NCBI GenBank assembly: GCA_947476925.1
Contig: CANJSF010000015.1
Span: 32,899 to 96,898 of the forward strand
Length of the DNA: 64,000 nucleotides
Source: Rhodospirillaceae bacterium
GTDB taxonomy: Bacteria > Pseudomonadota > Alphaproteobacteria > Rhodospirillales > Rhodospirillaceae
Direction of reading: 5' to 3'
This document shows positions 33,266 through 42,094 of this stretch, in pieces. Position 1 is the stretch's first letter. The number at the start of each line of letters is the position of its first letter. The position numbers and the translations under genes are program-made. The notes under the pieces are model-generated. The model was not told the DNA's origin. It made no database searches and saw only the letters and a program-made list of their open reading frames with translations.

Positions 33266-34288
33266 ATGCACAATATCCAAGTTCAATTGGCCAAGCAGCC
33301 AGACGGCAACCCCAAAGCGTCTGATTTCCAGGTGGTGAAAACTGATCTGCCCAAAGTTGCCGATGGTCAATTTTTGGCACGCAACATCTACCTGTCGCTC
33401 GACCCCTACATGCGCGGTGCCATTGCTGGGCGCCACATGGGCCACCAGCGTTTGAATCAAGGCGATGTCATTTACGGCCGTTGTCTCGCCGAGGTGATGG
33501 AGTCCAAAAACAAAGATTACGCTGTCGGCGATTACGTGGTCCTGGAAGCCGGTTGGCAGCAGTTTTATGTTTCGGGCGGCGAGGCGGCAGACGAAATTCG
33601 CAAAGTCGATGCTAAAACAGCGCCGCTCTCGGCCAACTTAGGAGCGTTGGGTATGCCGGGCTTAACCGCTTGGGCCGGGGTTGAAAAGCTAGCAAACCCC
33701 GCACTCGGGTCGACATTTGTCGTAAGCGCGGCGGCGGGCCCGGTGGGCGGCACGGCAGGACAGATCGCCAAAATCAAGGGCTGTCGCGCCGTAGGATTGG
33801 CGGGTTCAGATGAAAAATGCCGCATCGTCGTGGGCGAGTACGGCTTTGATGCCTGTATCAACTACAAAAATAAAACGTGGACTGACGAGTTGAAGGCCGC
33901 CTGCCCCAATGGTGTCGATACCTATTTCGACAACGTCGGCGGGCCGATGCTCGATGCCATTACGCAGCAACTCAATTTGTACGGCAAAATTATTATGTGT
34001 GGTTTGGTGTCGCAGTATAATCGCCCGACCGACAATGCCTTTCATGGCCACAACATGGGGCCTTTTGTCGGCAAGCGTGCGCAACTGTTAGGTCTGGTCG
34101 TGTACGATTACTACGCGCGCATGAACGAGTTCATGAAGGCGGCGGTGCCGCTGGTGAATGCGGGAAGGCTCAAGTTCCACGAAGACCGCGTGCAAGGCAT
34201 CGACAAAGCGCCCGAACATTTTGTCAAGTTGATGAACGGTCAGAACACTGGCAAGGCGCTGGTGTCAATCGGGCCAGAGAAGGCTTAA
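33266..34288 (+). CDS. NADP-dependent MDR oxidoreductase, zinc-free (copy 1)
   Basis: This 340-residue member of the zinc-independent leukotriene B4 dehydrogenase/CurA-like MDR family has NIYLSLDPYMRG (40-51) and the NADP motif AAAGPVGGTAGQIAKI (155-170). The FDNVGGPMLD block and KRAQLLGLVVYDYY are also typical. Such enzymes reduce alkenal/one double bonds with NADPH. The protein is cytoplasmic. A homologue follows 13 nt downstream. It is next to the Sel1-like triplet and probably shares its transcript. Confidence 0.87.
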   Translation: MHNIQVQLAKQPDGNPKASDFQVVKTDLPKVADGQFLARNIYLSLDPYMRGAIAGRHMGHQRLNQGDVIYGRCLAEVMESKNKDYAVGDYVVLEAGWQQFYVSGGEAADEIRKVDAKTAPLSANLGALGMPGLTAWAGVEKLANPALGSTFVVSAAAGPVGGTAGQIAKIKGCRAVGLAGSDEKCRIVVGEYGFDACINYKNKTWTDELKAACPNGVDTYFDNVGGPMLDAITQQLNLYGKIIMCGLVSQYNRPTDNAFHGHNMGPFVGKRAQLLGLVVYDYYARMNEFMKAAVPLVNAGRLKFHEDRVQGIDKAPEHFVKLMNGQNTGKALVSIGPEKA

Positions 34289-34301
34289 GGGGATCGGCGC
34301 G

Positions 34302-35321
34302 GTGAGCCTGCCCAACCGCAATACTCAGGTTCAACTGCGCCGCCAACGCGAGGGCTTTCCCGACGTCGCCGATTTTCAAATAGCTGACGCGCCCGTGCCT
34401 GAGCCCGTCGAGGGCGAATTTCTGGTGCGTACTATTTACTTGTCGCTCGATCCCTACATCCGCAAAGCCATTCGTGGCGATCACCCGGGCCATGCCGCAT
34501 TAAACCCCGGCGACGTGATCTATGGTCGTACGGTATGCCGTGTAGTGAAAAGTCGCTCGCATGATGTCAAACAAGGCGACTATTTGGTTGCCGAGACCGG
34601 CTGGCAAAATTACGCAGCACTCGCGCCCAAAAAAATAGTGCAGCGAATCGATCCTGCATTGGGTCCGCTCTCTACATCGATCGGCGTTCTCGGCATGCCG
34701 GGCCTCACGGCCTGGGGCAGTGTTGCGCACGTCGCCCGGCCAGTGATGGGCGATACATATGTCGTTTCAGCTGCGGCAGGGCCGGTCGGCGGCACTGTCG
34801 GACAGTTAGCGAAACTGGCCGGTGCGCGCGTGATCGGTATCGCCGGCGGCAAAGAAAAATGCGACGTCGCGCTACGCACCTATGGTTTTGAGGCCTGCAT
34901 CGATTACAAAAAAGATGGCTGGGAGCAAGCGCTCCAGGCCGCATGCCCTAACGGCATCGACATTTATCACGACAACGTTGGCGCGCCGCTGCTCATGACG
35001 TTGGTTAAGCACTTCAATCTATACGCAAAGGTGGTGATGTGCGGTCGACCCGGCGATTACCACTCGGGCGAGTTCGGCGGATTAAGTTTGGGGCCGTTCA
35101 TCGGCAAGCGCGCCCAACTGCGCGGCCTCGTTGTGTATGATTACGAGAAAGACTTGCCGCAATATTTGCGGGTGGCCTCAAGCCTCGTGCGTGAAGGCAA
35201 GCTGCGTTTCAAAGAAGACCATGCGGATGGGCTAGAAATCGCGCCGGCGCATTTTCTTAAGCTCATGCGCGGCGAGAACGTTGGCAAAGCCATCGTCGTT
35301 TTGGGGCCAGAAAAAGGCTAG
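34302..35321 (+). CDS. NADP-dependent MDR oxidoreductase, zinc-free (copy 2)
   Basis: This 339-residue protein is a tandem paralogue of the previous gene: TIYLSLDPYIRKA, AAAGPVGGTVGQLAKL, YHDNVGAPLLM and KRAQLRGLVVYDYE. The start is a GTG at 34302. The two enzymes probably have different alkenal/alkenone preferences. The stop TAG overlaps by two bases with the stop of a small convergent gene on the other strand. Confidence 0.87.
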   Translation: MSLPNRNTQVQLRRQREGFPDVADFQIADAPVPEPVEGEFLVRTIYLSLDPYIRKAIRGDHPGHAALNPGDVIYGRTVCRVVKSRSHDVKQGDYLVAETGWQNYAALAPKKIVQRIDPALGPLSTSIGVLGMPGLTAWGSVAHVARPVMGDTYVVSAAAGPVGGTVGQLAKLAGARVIGIAGGKEKCDVALRTYGFEACIDYKKDGWEQALQAACPNGIDIYHDNVGAPLLMTLVKHFNLYAKVVMCGRPGDYHSGEFGGLSLGPFIGKRAQLRGLVVYDYEKDLPQYLRVASSLVREGKLRFKEDHADGLEIAPAHFLKLMRGENVGKAIVVLGPEKG

Positions 35322-35491
35322 TTCTTTTTGTCTTCGCGCAACAGCCCTTGAATATAGCGTGCCATGGCCTCGCGCATGTCGGCGTCGTCGATGGCCTTGC
35401 GAAATTTTTCGCGCAACGCCTTCACTTTTTTCACGCCGCGCTCCATGTCGATGTCATCGAGCGAGCGCTGCGGTTCTGGCGGCTTGGCCAT
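35318..35491 (-). CDS. 57-residue charged helical protein
   Basis: This gene is too short for most ORF callers. The 57-residue product starts MAKPPEPQRSLDDIDMERGV and continues with a basic helix KKVKALREKFRKAIDDADMREAMARY ending in KKN. It starts 6 nt after the DedA-like gene stop (35498) and is on the same strand. Its stop overlaps tail-to-tail with the MDR gene stop. The composition is charged and predicted all-helical. No family is recognised; coupling to DedA suggests a small membrane-adjacent partner, by inference. Confidence 0.6.
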   Translation of the reverse strand: MAKPPEPQRSLDDIDMERGVKKVKALREKFRKAIDDADMREAMARYIQGLLREDKKN

Positions 35492-35497
35492 CACCCG

Positions 35498-36076
35498 TCA
35501 CAGTAACGTTACGGCGGCAATGCCACCGATGACGATGGCTAAAAATAACCAGCTGATCAGGTCCAGGCGCTTTTCAATAAAGGCGCGCACCGGCTCGCCG
35601 TATACGCGCAATAACGCCGCAATGATAAAGAACCGCGCGCCACGCGTTACAATAGAGGCCAACATAAACGACAGAAAATTAAAATGCGCAGCGCCGCTGG
35701 CAATGGTCACCAGCTTGTAGGGAATGGGCGTGAAACCTTTGATCAGAATTACCCACGTGCCCCACTTCGCATACCAATCCTGAAATTCCTGTGCGCCTTG
35801 TTGCAGGCCATACAAGCCAATCAGCCATTCGCCCATCGTGTCGTACAAAAAGTAGCCGATGGCATACCCTGCGGCGCCGCCTAACACCGAGGCAATCGTG
35901 CACACCGTCGCAATTTTGAATGCTTGTTCACGCCGCGCCAACACCATGGGGACAACCATCGCGTCGGGCGGAATGGGGAAAAACGAACTTTCGGCAAACG
36001 AAACGGCCGCCAAAACATGTAGCGATTTTGGATGCGCAGATAGCTTAATGAGGTAGTCGTACAGAGCGCGAAACAT
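35498..36076 (-). CDS. YqaA/DedA (SNARE-associated) membrane protein
   Basis: This 192-residue protein has about five hydrophobic segments, with FAESSFFPIPPDAMVVPMVLARR and GFTPIPYKLVTIASGAAHFN as DedA/SNARE-associated hallmarks. The ATG at 36076 is preferred over the TTG 3 nt upstream. Members transport or scramble lipids such as undecaprenyl-phosphate; YqaA-type members are less well known. It starts 7 nt after the dctM stop, so it is probably co-transcribed with the TRAP operon. Confidence 0.82.
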   Translation of the reverse strand: MFRALYDYLIKLSAHPKSLHVLAAVSFAESSFFPIPPDAMVVPMVLARREQAFKIATVCTIASVLGGAAGYAIGYFLYDTMGEWLIGLYGLQQGAQEFQDWYAKWGTWVILIKGFTPIPYKLVTIASGAAHFNFLSFMLASIVTRGARFFIIAALLRVYGEPVRAFIEKRLDLISWLFLAIVIGGIAAVTLL

Positions 36077-36083
36077 CAAGCAG

Positions 36084-37412
36084 CTACTTAATCAGGAACA
36101 AGCTAAGCGGCGGATAAAACGACACGACCACCAAAACCGCCAACATCAGTAGCACGAAAGGCCAAACGCCCTTAATAATAGTCACAAAGTCTTCTCGAAA
36201 CGCACCCATGGCGACGATCAGATTCAAACCCATGGGGGGTGTTAGGTAACCAATCTCTAGGTTCACCGTCATTATGATCCCGAAGTGAACCAAATCGATG
36301 CCGTAGCTTTGTGCCATGGGCGGCAACAGCGGCGAGAGGATGAGAATGGCCGAGCCGGAATCGAGGAAGCAGCCCACCACCAGCAAAAACAAGTTCACCA
36401 GCAAGATGAACATGACTTTGGAATCAATGTAGGTCGTTAACCACTCGACAATGTGATTGGGCACTTGTTGATAAGTCAGAAACACATTGAGCGAAAGCGC
36501 GATAGCCAAGATCGGGAACAAGCTGCCCATCATGGTCGATGTTTCACCCACGGTGCGCCAAATCAGCCGACCCATGTCGCTCACTGAAGCAGTGAAACCC
36601 CTAATGTCGCCGCGAACCAAGCGCATAAATCCGTGCTTATGAATGAAGGTCTCCACAGAAATCGCCACGAGTACCGCAACAGCAGCAGACTCGGTTGGCG
36701 TGAAGTAGCCGGAATAAATGCCGCCCAGAATCACCACCGGTGTTAGCAGCGCGCCGATCGAACGAAAGAAGCTGGTGGTCAGCTCGTGAAGTGACCACCA
36801 CGTGCCGCGATCTCGTGTCCAATTGATCGCCATCGAATAAAGCACGAAAACGCCCAGCAACGTCAGCCCCGGCCCGACGCCCGCTATAAACAAGTCGGCG
36901 ATTGAGGCTTGGGTCATGATGCCGTAAAGAATCAGCGGAATGCTGGGCGGAATGATGATGCCCAGTGTGCCGCCTGCGCACAGCATGCCGATGGAAAACG
37001 TGCGCTGATAACCTGCCGCAATCAGCGCGGGGTACATAATCGAGCCCACGGCCAGCAGCGTGACAATCGACGAACCGGAGATCGCCGCGAAAATGCCGCA
37101 TGCCAACAGAGCTGCGACCGAAAGCCCGCCTGGGACGGGACGCATTAACGCTCTCATTAAATCGATCAGGCGTGCGGCAATCGAGCCTTGCGACATAATA
37201 GCGCCAGCCAAAATGTATAGTGGTACTGATAACAACACTTCGCGATTTGAAGCGTCCCACATGTCATAGACGACATTCATCAACTCGCCGCCGCCCCAAA
37301 AATAATAGGCGGCAAACGTGGCGACGCCTAAGATCACCACAATGTTTTGTCGGGCGATCAGGAGGGCAATCAGAACAACGGGCAGCGCAAAACCGGCGAT
37401 AGTCGCACTCAT
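36084..37412 (-). CDS. dctM: TRAP transporter large permease (DctM)
   Basis: This 442-residue inner-membrane protein has 12 or more segments. Typical DctM blocks are SGSSIVTLLAVGSIMYPALIAAGY, GTLGIIIPPSIPLILYGIMTQASI, PTESAAVAVL and FLDSGSAILILSPLLPPM. It forms a Na+-driven carboxylate importer with the small subunit and a periplasmic binding protein. Its ATG overlaps the dctQ stop by 4 nt. This is the only DctM gene in the window. Confidence 0.93.
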   Translation of the reverse strand: MSATIAGFALPVVLIALLIARQNIVVILGVATFAAYYFWGGGELMNVVYDMWDASNREVLLSVPLYILAGAIMSQGSIAARLIDLMRALMRPVPGGLSVAALLACGIFAAISGSSIVTLLAVGSIMYPALIAAGYQRTFSIGMLCAGGTLGIIIPPSIPLILYGIMTQASIADLFIAGVGPGLTLLGVFVLYSMAINWTRDRGTWWSLHELTTSFFRSIGALLTPVVILGGIYSGYFTPTESAAVAVLVAISVETFIHKHGFMRLVRGDIRGFTASVSDMGRLIWRTVGETSTMMGSLFPILAIALSLNVFLTYQQVPNHIVEWLTTYIDSKVMFILLVNLFLLVVGCFLDSGSAILILSPLLPPMAQSYGIDLVHFGIIMTVNLEIGYLTPPMGLNLIVAMGAFREDFVTIIKGVWPFVLLMLAVLVVVSFYPPLSLFLIK

Positions 37413-37972
37413 GGGCGTTGGCCCGTGCTGTCTTGCCCGTGCAGAATTTCATTCACCTGCTCTGCCGACGGCACTTCGGCACTTTCTCCTGAGACGGGTT
37501 TGATGGCTGGATACAGCCCATACAAAAAATGTCGCACCGCGACGAAACCAAATCCCAAAGCTAATGTCAGCTGTACCGGCCAAATGGGGTTGCGCAAAAC
37601 GGGGGCTACGTCTTTCAGCTCATAGCTCTCTAAGCTCACTTTGATTGAGATAAAGGTCATAAAGGCGCAAAAGAGCGCGAAGCCGAACTCGCCGATCCGG
37701 TCCATCAATGCGTCATACTTTGGGGGGAATACTTTATCCGCGAAACGGGGGCGGTAGTGGCTGCCCGCGGCCGAGGCCAAGCCAATGCCAATGTAAGACA
37801 CCACGATCATACCAATCACGCCGAGTTGAGGCGCCCCAAACGCGCCCGAGCCAGTAAACTGGCGTTTGAGGACGTCATAAACCAGGGCGCCCGCCATCAC
37901 CATAAAGGCGGTAAAGCACAGGAATTGCTCGAAGACGCGCAATCGGTCCAAAAACGTCTTTGCAAATTTCAT
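37409..37972 (-). CDS. dctQ: TRAP transporter small permease (DctQ)
   Basis: This 187-residue protein has four hydrophobic segments. GIGLASAAGSHYRPRF is a typical DctQ loop, as is the late LALGFGFVAVRHFLYGL. It begins at ATG 37972 with GGGGGGA upstream. It couples to DctM by a 4-nt overlap and follows the binding-protein gene with an 82-nt gap that contains a stem-loop. Confidence 0.88.
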   Translation of the reverse strand: MKFAKTFLDRLRVFEQFLCFTAFMVMAGALVYDVLKRQFTGSGAFGAPQLGVIGMIVVSYIGIGLASAAGSHYRPRFADKVFPPKYDALMDRIGEFGFALFCAFMTFISIKVSLESYELKDVAPVLRNPIWPVQLTLALGFGFVAVRHFLYGLYPAIKPVSGESAEVPSAEQVNEILHGQDSTGQRP

Positions 37973-38007
37973 AAATCCCCCCATGACCTTTGGCGCGCGG
38001 CATCATA

Positions 38008-38028
38008 AGGGGTTGCATCAGCACCCCT
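38008..38028 (-). repeat. stem-loop between dctP and dctQ
   Basis: AGGGGT (38008-38013) and ACCCCT (38023-38028) are inverted copies with a 9-nt loop. The stem lies between the binding-protein stop (38055) and dctQ (37972). Intercistronic stems often stabilise the upstream message and lower expression of the permease genes, which fits the excess of binding protein needed. There is no T-run, so full termination is unlikely. Confidence 0.55.
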
Positions 38029-38054
38029 CAAACAGAATCGCGCAAAATTTGAGT

Positions 38055-39056
38055 TTAAGTTTTCTGAGCGAACGCCCGCTTGCCCGCCATAATGGTGTCG
38101 TAAACCTCGCGGCCGCGCCCGCCAATTTCACGCAAAATCTGGTCATGCGATGGCTTTGCGGCTTCAACCCATAGGTTTCGTTGCGCCGGCGTCAGGGTGT
38201 GGATGCGCATTCCCTCGGCAATCATACTCGTGCGTAGCGTCTCGGCATGAGCCCGCAAGTCAATGCGCGCGCGGTCCATGGGCACAAACGCCGACTGAAA
38301 AGCTTCTTGTTGCGCGGGGCTCATCGACTCCCACCACGCCAAGTTCGCCACTTGCACGCCTTGGTCGTAACATTGGCCAATCTCGGTCAGGTCCGTCGCA
38401 AAGGCCCTAAACCCATAATAGAAGAATGTCAGGCTCGACAGACCACCATCGACCAAGCCTGTTTGCAGTGCCGGCGCAATATCAGCCGTCCCCAGGGCAA
38501 CGGGGTTGGCACCCACAGCCATCAAGAAGGCCTGCGCGGCAAAATTCGGCGAGCCGCGAATTTTCAGCGACTTTATGTCTGAAGGCGTTAGGACCGGCTT
38601 CTTGGTATAAAGGGTGTTCCAGCCGACCTCAGACCACAACAAAAGCTTCAATCCTTTCTCTTTCAGCAGCTGATCAAATTTTTGACTGAGATAGTGATCA
38701 AATACAAAATCAACCTCCGCTGTTGTGTCGAACAAAAAAGGTATCATCGGCACTGCCGCTTCGGGAATAATGCCTGCCAAGCCCCACATCGTAATGCCGC
38801 CAATTTGCACACGGTTGCGGCGCAGCGCCGTGAGCATTTGTTCTTCGTTGCCGGTTTCGCCGCGGATGAAGTATTCAACCGCGATGTCGGGGTAAGCGGC
38901 GATCTTGGCTTTGAACTCATCCCAGTGTTTATCCCAGGGCGAGTTGACCAGAGCTTGGGCGGTGATTTTGGCGTTCGTGTTGGCCGCCAGAACTTGCCGC
39001 GATAAAGCGCTCGCCGTTAAGGCTGCCGTTACTGCGAAGAGCGTACGCCGCTGCAT
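38055..39056 (-). CDS. dctP: TRAP solute-binding protein of the dctPQM operon
   Basis: This 333-residue protein has an N-terminal export signal with a twin-arginine-like start (MQRRTLFAVTAAL), cleaved near residue 24. The mature part shows EYFIRGETGNEEQMLTALRRNRVQIG (ligand-binding region), FLFDTTAEVDFVFDHYL and IAPALQTGLVDGG. The tail REIGGRGREVYDTIMAGKRAFA is shared by all four TRAP binding proteins in this window. It is the cognate receptor for DctQM by position. The ligand is probably an organic acid. Confidence 0.9.
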   Translation of the reverse strand: MQRRTLFAVTAALTASALSRQVLAANTNAKITAQALVNSPWDKHWDEFKAKIAAYPDIAVEYFIRGETGNEEQMLTALRRNRVQIGGITMWGLAGIIPEAAVPMIPFLFDTTAEVDFVFDHYLSQKFDQLLKEKGLKLLLWSEVGWNTLYTKKPVLTPSDIKSLKIRGSPNFAAQAFLMAVGANPVALGTADIAPALQTGLVDGGLSSLTFFYYGFRAFATDLTEIGQCYDQGVQVANLAWWESMSPAQQEAFQSAFVPMDRARIDLRAHAETLRTSMIAEGMRIHTLTPAQRNLWVEAAKPSHDQILREIGGRGREVYDTIMAGKRAFAQKT

Positions 39057-39164
39057 TCATCGCTCCATTTGATCACGATCAGTGTCGACTGGTGTCGTGC
39101 ATCATACAAGCTGGATTTCGACGTCGCTCACGTTACAGTGAGACGCATAACCTATGAGGATGCA

Positions 39165-40397
39165 ATGGCCGGTGCGTTAGACAATATTAAAGTTGTGGAT
39201 TTATCTCGCGTGCTGGCAGGCCCGTGGGCAACCCAAATTTTGGGCGATTTGGGTGCCGAGGTCATCAAGGTCGAAAGGCCCGGCGCGGGCGACGACACGC
39301 GCGGCTGGGGCCCGCCCTTTGTCACCGATGACAACGGCCGTGAACTGGCAGCGGCTTATTTCCTGATGGCCAATCGCAATAAGCGCGCGATTGCAGTCGA
39401 TTTCTCGACGCCCGACGGCCAAGACATTGTTCGCAATCTCATCGCCCAGGCTGATGTGGTCGTCGAGAACTACAAAGCCGACAGCTTAAAAAAGTACGGG
39501 CTTGATTACGAGTCCGTCAAAAAAATACATCCGGGCATTGTATACTGCTCGATCACTGGCTTTGGCCAAACCGGCCCGTACGCGCATAAACCGGGATACG
39601 ACCTCATCGCTCAAGCCATGAGCGGGCTCATGAGTGTGACCGGCAATCCGCCCGGGACGCCCGGTGATGACCCCATGAAAGTGGGCGTCGGCGTTTCTGA
39701 TCTGTTCACGGGGTTGTATGCCACAGTTGGTATCTTGGCCGCCTTACGCCACAAGGAACGCACCGGCGAAGGACAACACATCGACGTTGCGTTGCTCGAT
39801 ACGACTATCGCAATGATGTCGAATATGGCGCAAAACTATCTGGTCTCGGGCCATGTTCCCAGTCGTATCGGCAACACACACATCAACATTGTGCCGTTTG
39901 GTGCGTTTGCGGTACGTGATGGTCATATCATCGTGACTGTTGGCAATGACACGCAATTCCAGCGCCTGTGCCATGTTCTTGGCGCGCCAGATTTGGCCAA
40001 GGACCCGCGATTTCTCACCAACGCCGCGCGTGTTAGCCACCGCGCCGAAGCAAATGCAGCGCTGAAGCCATTATTTGCAAGCCGCAGCCAAGCTGAATTA
40101 ATTTCCGCTCTCGAAGCTGAGTTGGTCCCCGTCAGTCCGATCTATACCGTTGACCAAGTCTTCCAAGATGCCCAAGTCAAAGCGCGGGAGGTTGTGAAGT
40201 CCACCGATCCCGGCAGTGGCATTCAGGCGAGGCTGGTTCGCAACCCGCTTGTGATGTCGGCAACGCCCATTGATCGGGTTGCGGCGCCGCCGCATTTGGG
40301 TGAACATACATTTGAAATCTTGTCGCGCATGCTCAATCTAACTCCTGAAGCAATTGCAGATTTGGCCGCACGCCGAATCGTGGGCGTGAAATCATAA
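39165..40397 (+). CDS. CaiB/BaiF family CoA-transferase (class III)
   Basis: This 410-residue enzyme matches CaiB/BaiF over its length: [37 protein letters not shown]-like N-terminus, [16 protein letters not shown] and catalytic Asp179 in [13 protein letters not shown]. Class III transferases move CoA between carboxylic acids through an aspartyl-CoA anhydride. The ATG at 39165 has GAGGA upstream; a longer reading from 39069 has no support. It is 10 nt before the CpcT-like gene. It is probably part of the same carboxylate metabolism as the TRAP operon running the other way. Confidence 0.9.
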   Translation: [410 protein letters not shown]

Positions 40398-40407
40398 GGG
40401 TCATCTC

Positions 40408-41082
40408 ATGTTGATGCGGTTATGCGTTGCTATTGTCTGCCTAATCGGTACCGCACATGCCGCAAGCTTGAGTCAGCATTTGGCGGCCGACAATGCGACG
40501 CTGCCGAAGTGGGTGCAGGGTAGCTTCAACAATAAGCAGCAAGTTAATGCTGGCACCAATGCGCTGGCCGAGGCTGCCGCAGATGAAGGCACGTCGCCCG
40601 ACTTACTTTATCCAGTCTTTAAGCGCATCGATATTCCTGCGTTTGCGGGCGATGTGATCTATTTGCAGTGGCCCATGGGCGCGCGAGACGGCAAATTGCA
40701 GCGCCAGCGCATTTGGGTGTTTCAAGCTGACCCCGCCCGCAACGCCATCATGATGAAATTTTATACGCTGAAAGAACCAGATAAGTGGGTCGATGCGCAC
40801 CGCGAGCCATCAAAAGTGCGCGCCATGACGCTTGATGATGTCATCCCATATCCCACGGCTTGCGATTTGCCGTTTCGCAAGCACGGTGATGTTTTCATCG
40901 GTGAAATTCCGCGCGGCGAGTGCAAGATCATTTCGCAGCAAACCAAAACAGCTATGACCATCAACTCTCGCACCATTATCGGCAAAGACAAGCTTTGGTA
41001 TAACGAGTCTGGCGTGCGCGATGACAAAGTAGTGGTATTTCAGGTGCCGAAATCTGGCGCCTACGAGTTTGACCGCCAGTAA
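40408..41082 (+). CDS. exported CpcT/CpeT-family (chromophore lyase-like) protein
   Basis: This 224-residue protein has a signal peptide (about 1-18, ending HAA). The mature part matches the CpcT/CpeT pattern: W-x-x-GSFNNKQQ near the start, a YPVF-x(n)-IYLQWPM strand, LQRQRIWVF, and CDLPFRKHGDVFIGEIPRGECKI with paired cysteines. In cyanobacteria CpcT attaches bilins to phycobiliproteins. Non-cyanobacterial homologues lack phycobiliproteins, so this copy must bind something else. No bilin or photosynthesis gene is nearby. Confidence 0.7.
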   Translation: MLMRLCVAIVCLIGTAHAASLSQHLAADNATLPKWVQGSFNNKQQVNAGTNALAEAAADEGTSPDLLYPVFKRIDIPAFAGDVIYLQWPMGARDGKLQRQRIWVFQADPARNAIMMKFYTLKEPDKWVDAHREPSKVRAMTLDDVIPYPTACDLPFRKHGDVFIGEIPRGECKIISQQTKTAMTINSRTIIGKDKLWYNESGVRDDKVVVFQVPKSGAYEFDRQ

Positions 41083-41085
41083 AAT

Positions 41086-41334
41086 CTATTCCCACTCTTT
41101 CGTCGTGCGTTGCCTAACGGGTTCGCTGTAGGGCCCGCGATAGGGCCGCACTGTCGAGACCACCAAACAAAAGAACACATGGCTGGTCAGAAAGCAGACC
41201 ATCACCGGCCACGGCGGTAAGCCATCGAAGATGGTGAACATTAGGCAGCCGATCACCACAAAAACGCCACCCGTCATCCAGGCGATAACGCGTTTCGGGC
41301 TCATGCTCGGTCCATGGCGCTTGTCATTTTGCAT
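41086..41334 (-). CDS. small two-segment membrane protein
   Basis: This 82-residue protein has two hydrophobic segments (about 17-34 and 41-60) separated by a G-L-P-P-W-P turn, and a charged C-terminal tail ending with SEPVRQRTTKEWE. ATG at 41334; an alternative ATG ten residues in has a GGACCGAG site. No family is recognised. The next minus-strand gene upstream is the SOD; the 3' end converges on the CpcT-like gene. Confidence 0.55.
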   Translation of the reverse strand: MQNDKRHGPSMSPKRVIAWMTGGVFVVIGCLMFTIFDGLPPWPVMVCFLTSHVFFCLVVSTVRPYRGPYSEPVRQRTTKEWE

Positions 41335-41378
41335 GGGACAACCTTAGGCCAAGGCCCGCGCTGTTCCAAGCGCAAGAC

Positions 41379-42059
41379 TTAGCCGCTTGCGGTTTTGTAG
41401 GCACCGGCGACTGCACCCCAGTTGATTGCCTTCATGTATGCGTCCACATAGGCTCCAGACTTTGCGCCAAAATCCATGTGATAGGCGTGCTCATACATGT
41501 CGAGTGCCAAGATGGGCACGCCATCCGCCCCGGTCATGGTGTGGTCGGCGGCCCACACATTGATCAAGCGTTTGAGGCGTGGCGAATACGATAACAGCAC
41601 CCAGCCGGAGCCCCCGCCCAGCGCTTTGCCCATGGCTGAAAATTCGGAACGCCACTTCGTAACGGCTCCAAAACTTTGCTCAATTGAAGCGGCGAGATTG
41701 CCTGCAGGTTCGCCGCCTTGGCCAAGGCTTGCGAAGTAGACTTCGTGCAAGATCATGGAATTCATCGCCACCAATTGTTCACGCTTTAAGCCGTTGATGG
41801 TGAAATTCGCCGCCGTAGCGAAGTCAAGCGCGCCGAGTTGTTCGTTGATGGCGTTAAGCCTTTTCACCGCGCCGCTGTAGTTGTTGTCGTAATGACTACG
41901 AAGGATGTTTTCTGACAGCCCCGGAATCGATTTGGGATCAATTGCCATCGGTTGCGTCTCAATGCCGTTTGCCGACCCGGCTGCGCTTGCAGTTTGCGAC
42001 GCCAGCGCTGTCGCCACCGCCACGGCGATTAATCCCCGCCGTTCGATAATGCCTGTCAT
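41379..42059 (-). CDS. exported Fe/Mn superoxide dismutase-like protein
   Basis: This 226-residue protein has a twin-arginine-like export signal (ERRGLIAVAVATALA) and then an Fe/Mn SOD fold. The four metal ligands are present by motif: His56 in RSHYDNNY, His105 in ILHEVYF, Asp187 and His191 in LDMYEHAYHMDFG. In classic SODs the last motif is D-x-W-E-H-A-Y, so Trp is replaced by Tyr here. Exported SODs protect against external superoxide. It is transcribed alone between the small membrane gene and chrA. Confidence 0.85.
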   Translation of the reverse strand: MTGIIERRGLIAVAVATALASQTASAAGSANGIETQPMAIDPKSIPGLSENILRSHYDNNYSGAVKRLNAINEQLGALDFATAANFTINGLKREQLVAMNSMILHEVYFASLGQGGEPAGNLAASIEQSFGAVTKWRSEFSAMGKALGGGSGWVLLSYSPRLKRLINVWAADHTMTGADGVPILALDMYEHAYHMDFGAKSGAYVDAYMKAINWGAVAGAYKTASG

Positions 42060-42094
42060 AAGCGACTCCCTTTGCTCAGGCCTGATTGCCTAAG

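Noticed and set aside
39069..39164. N-terminal extension of the CoA-transferase
   Set aside because: No family similarity and no ribosome site; ATG 39165 has GAGGA and the family start.
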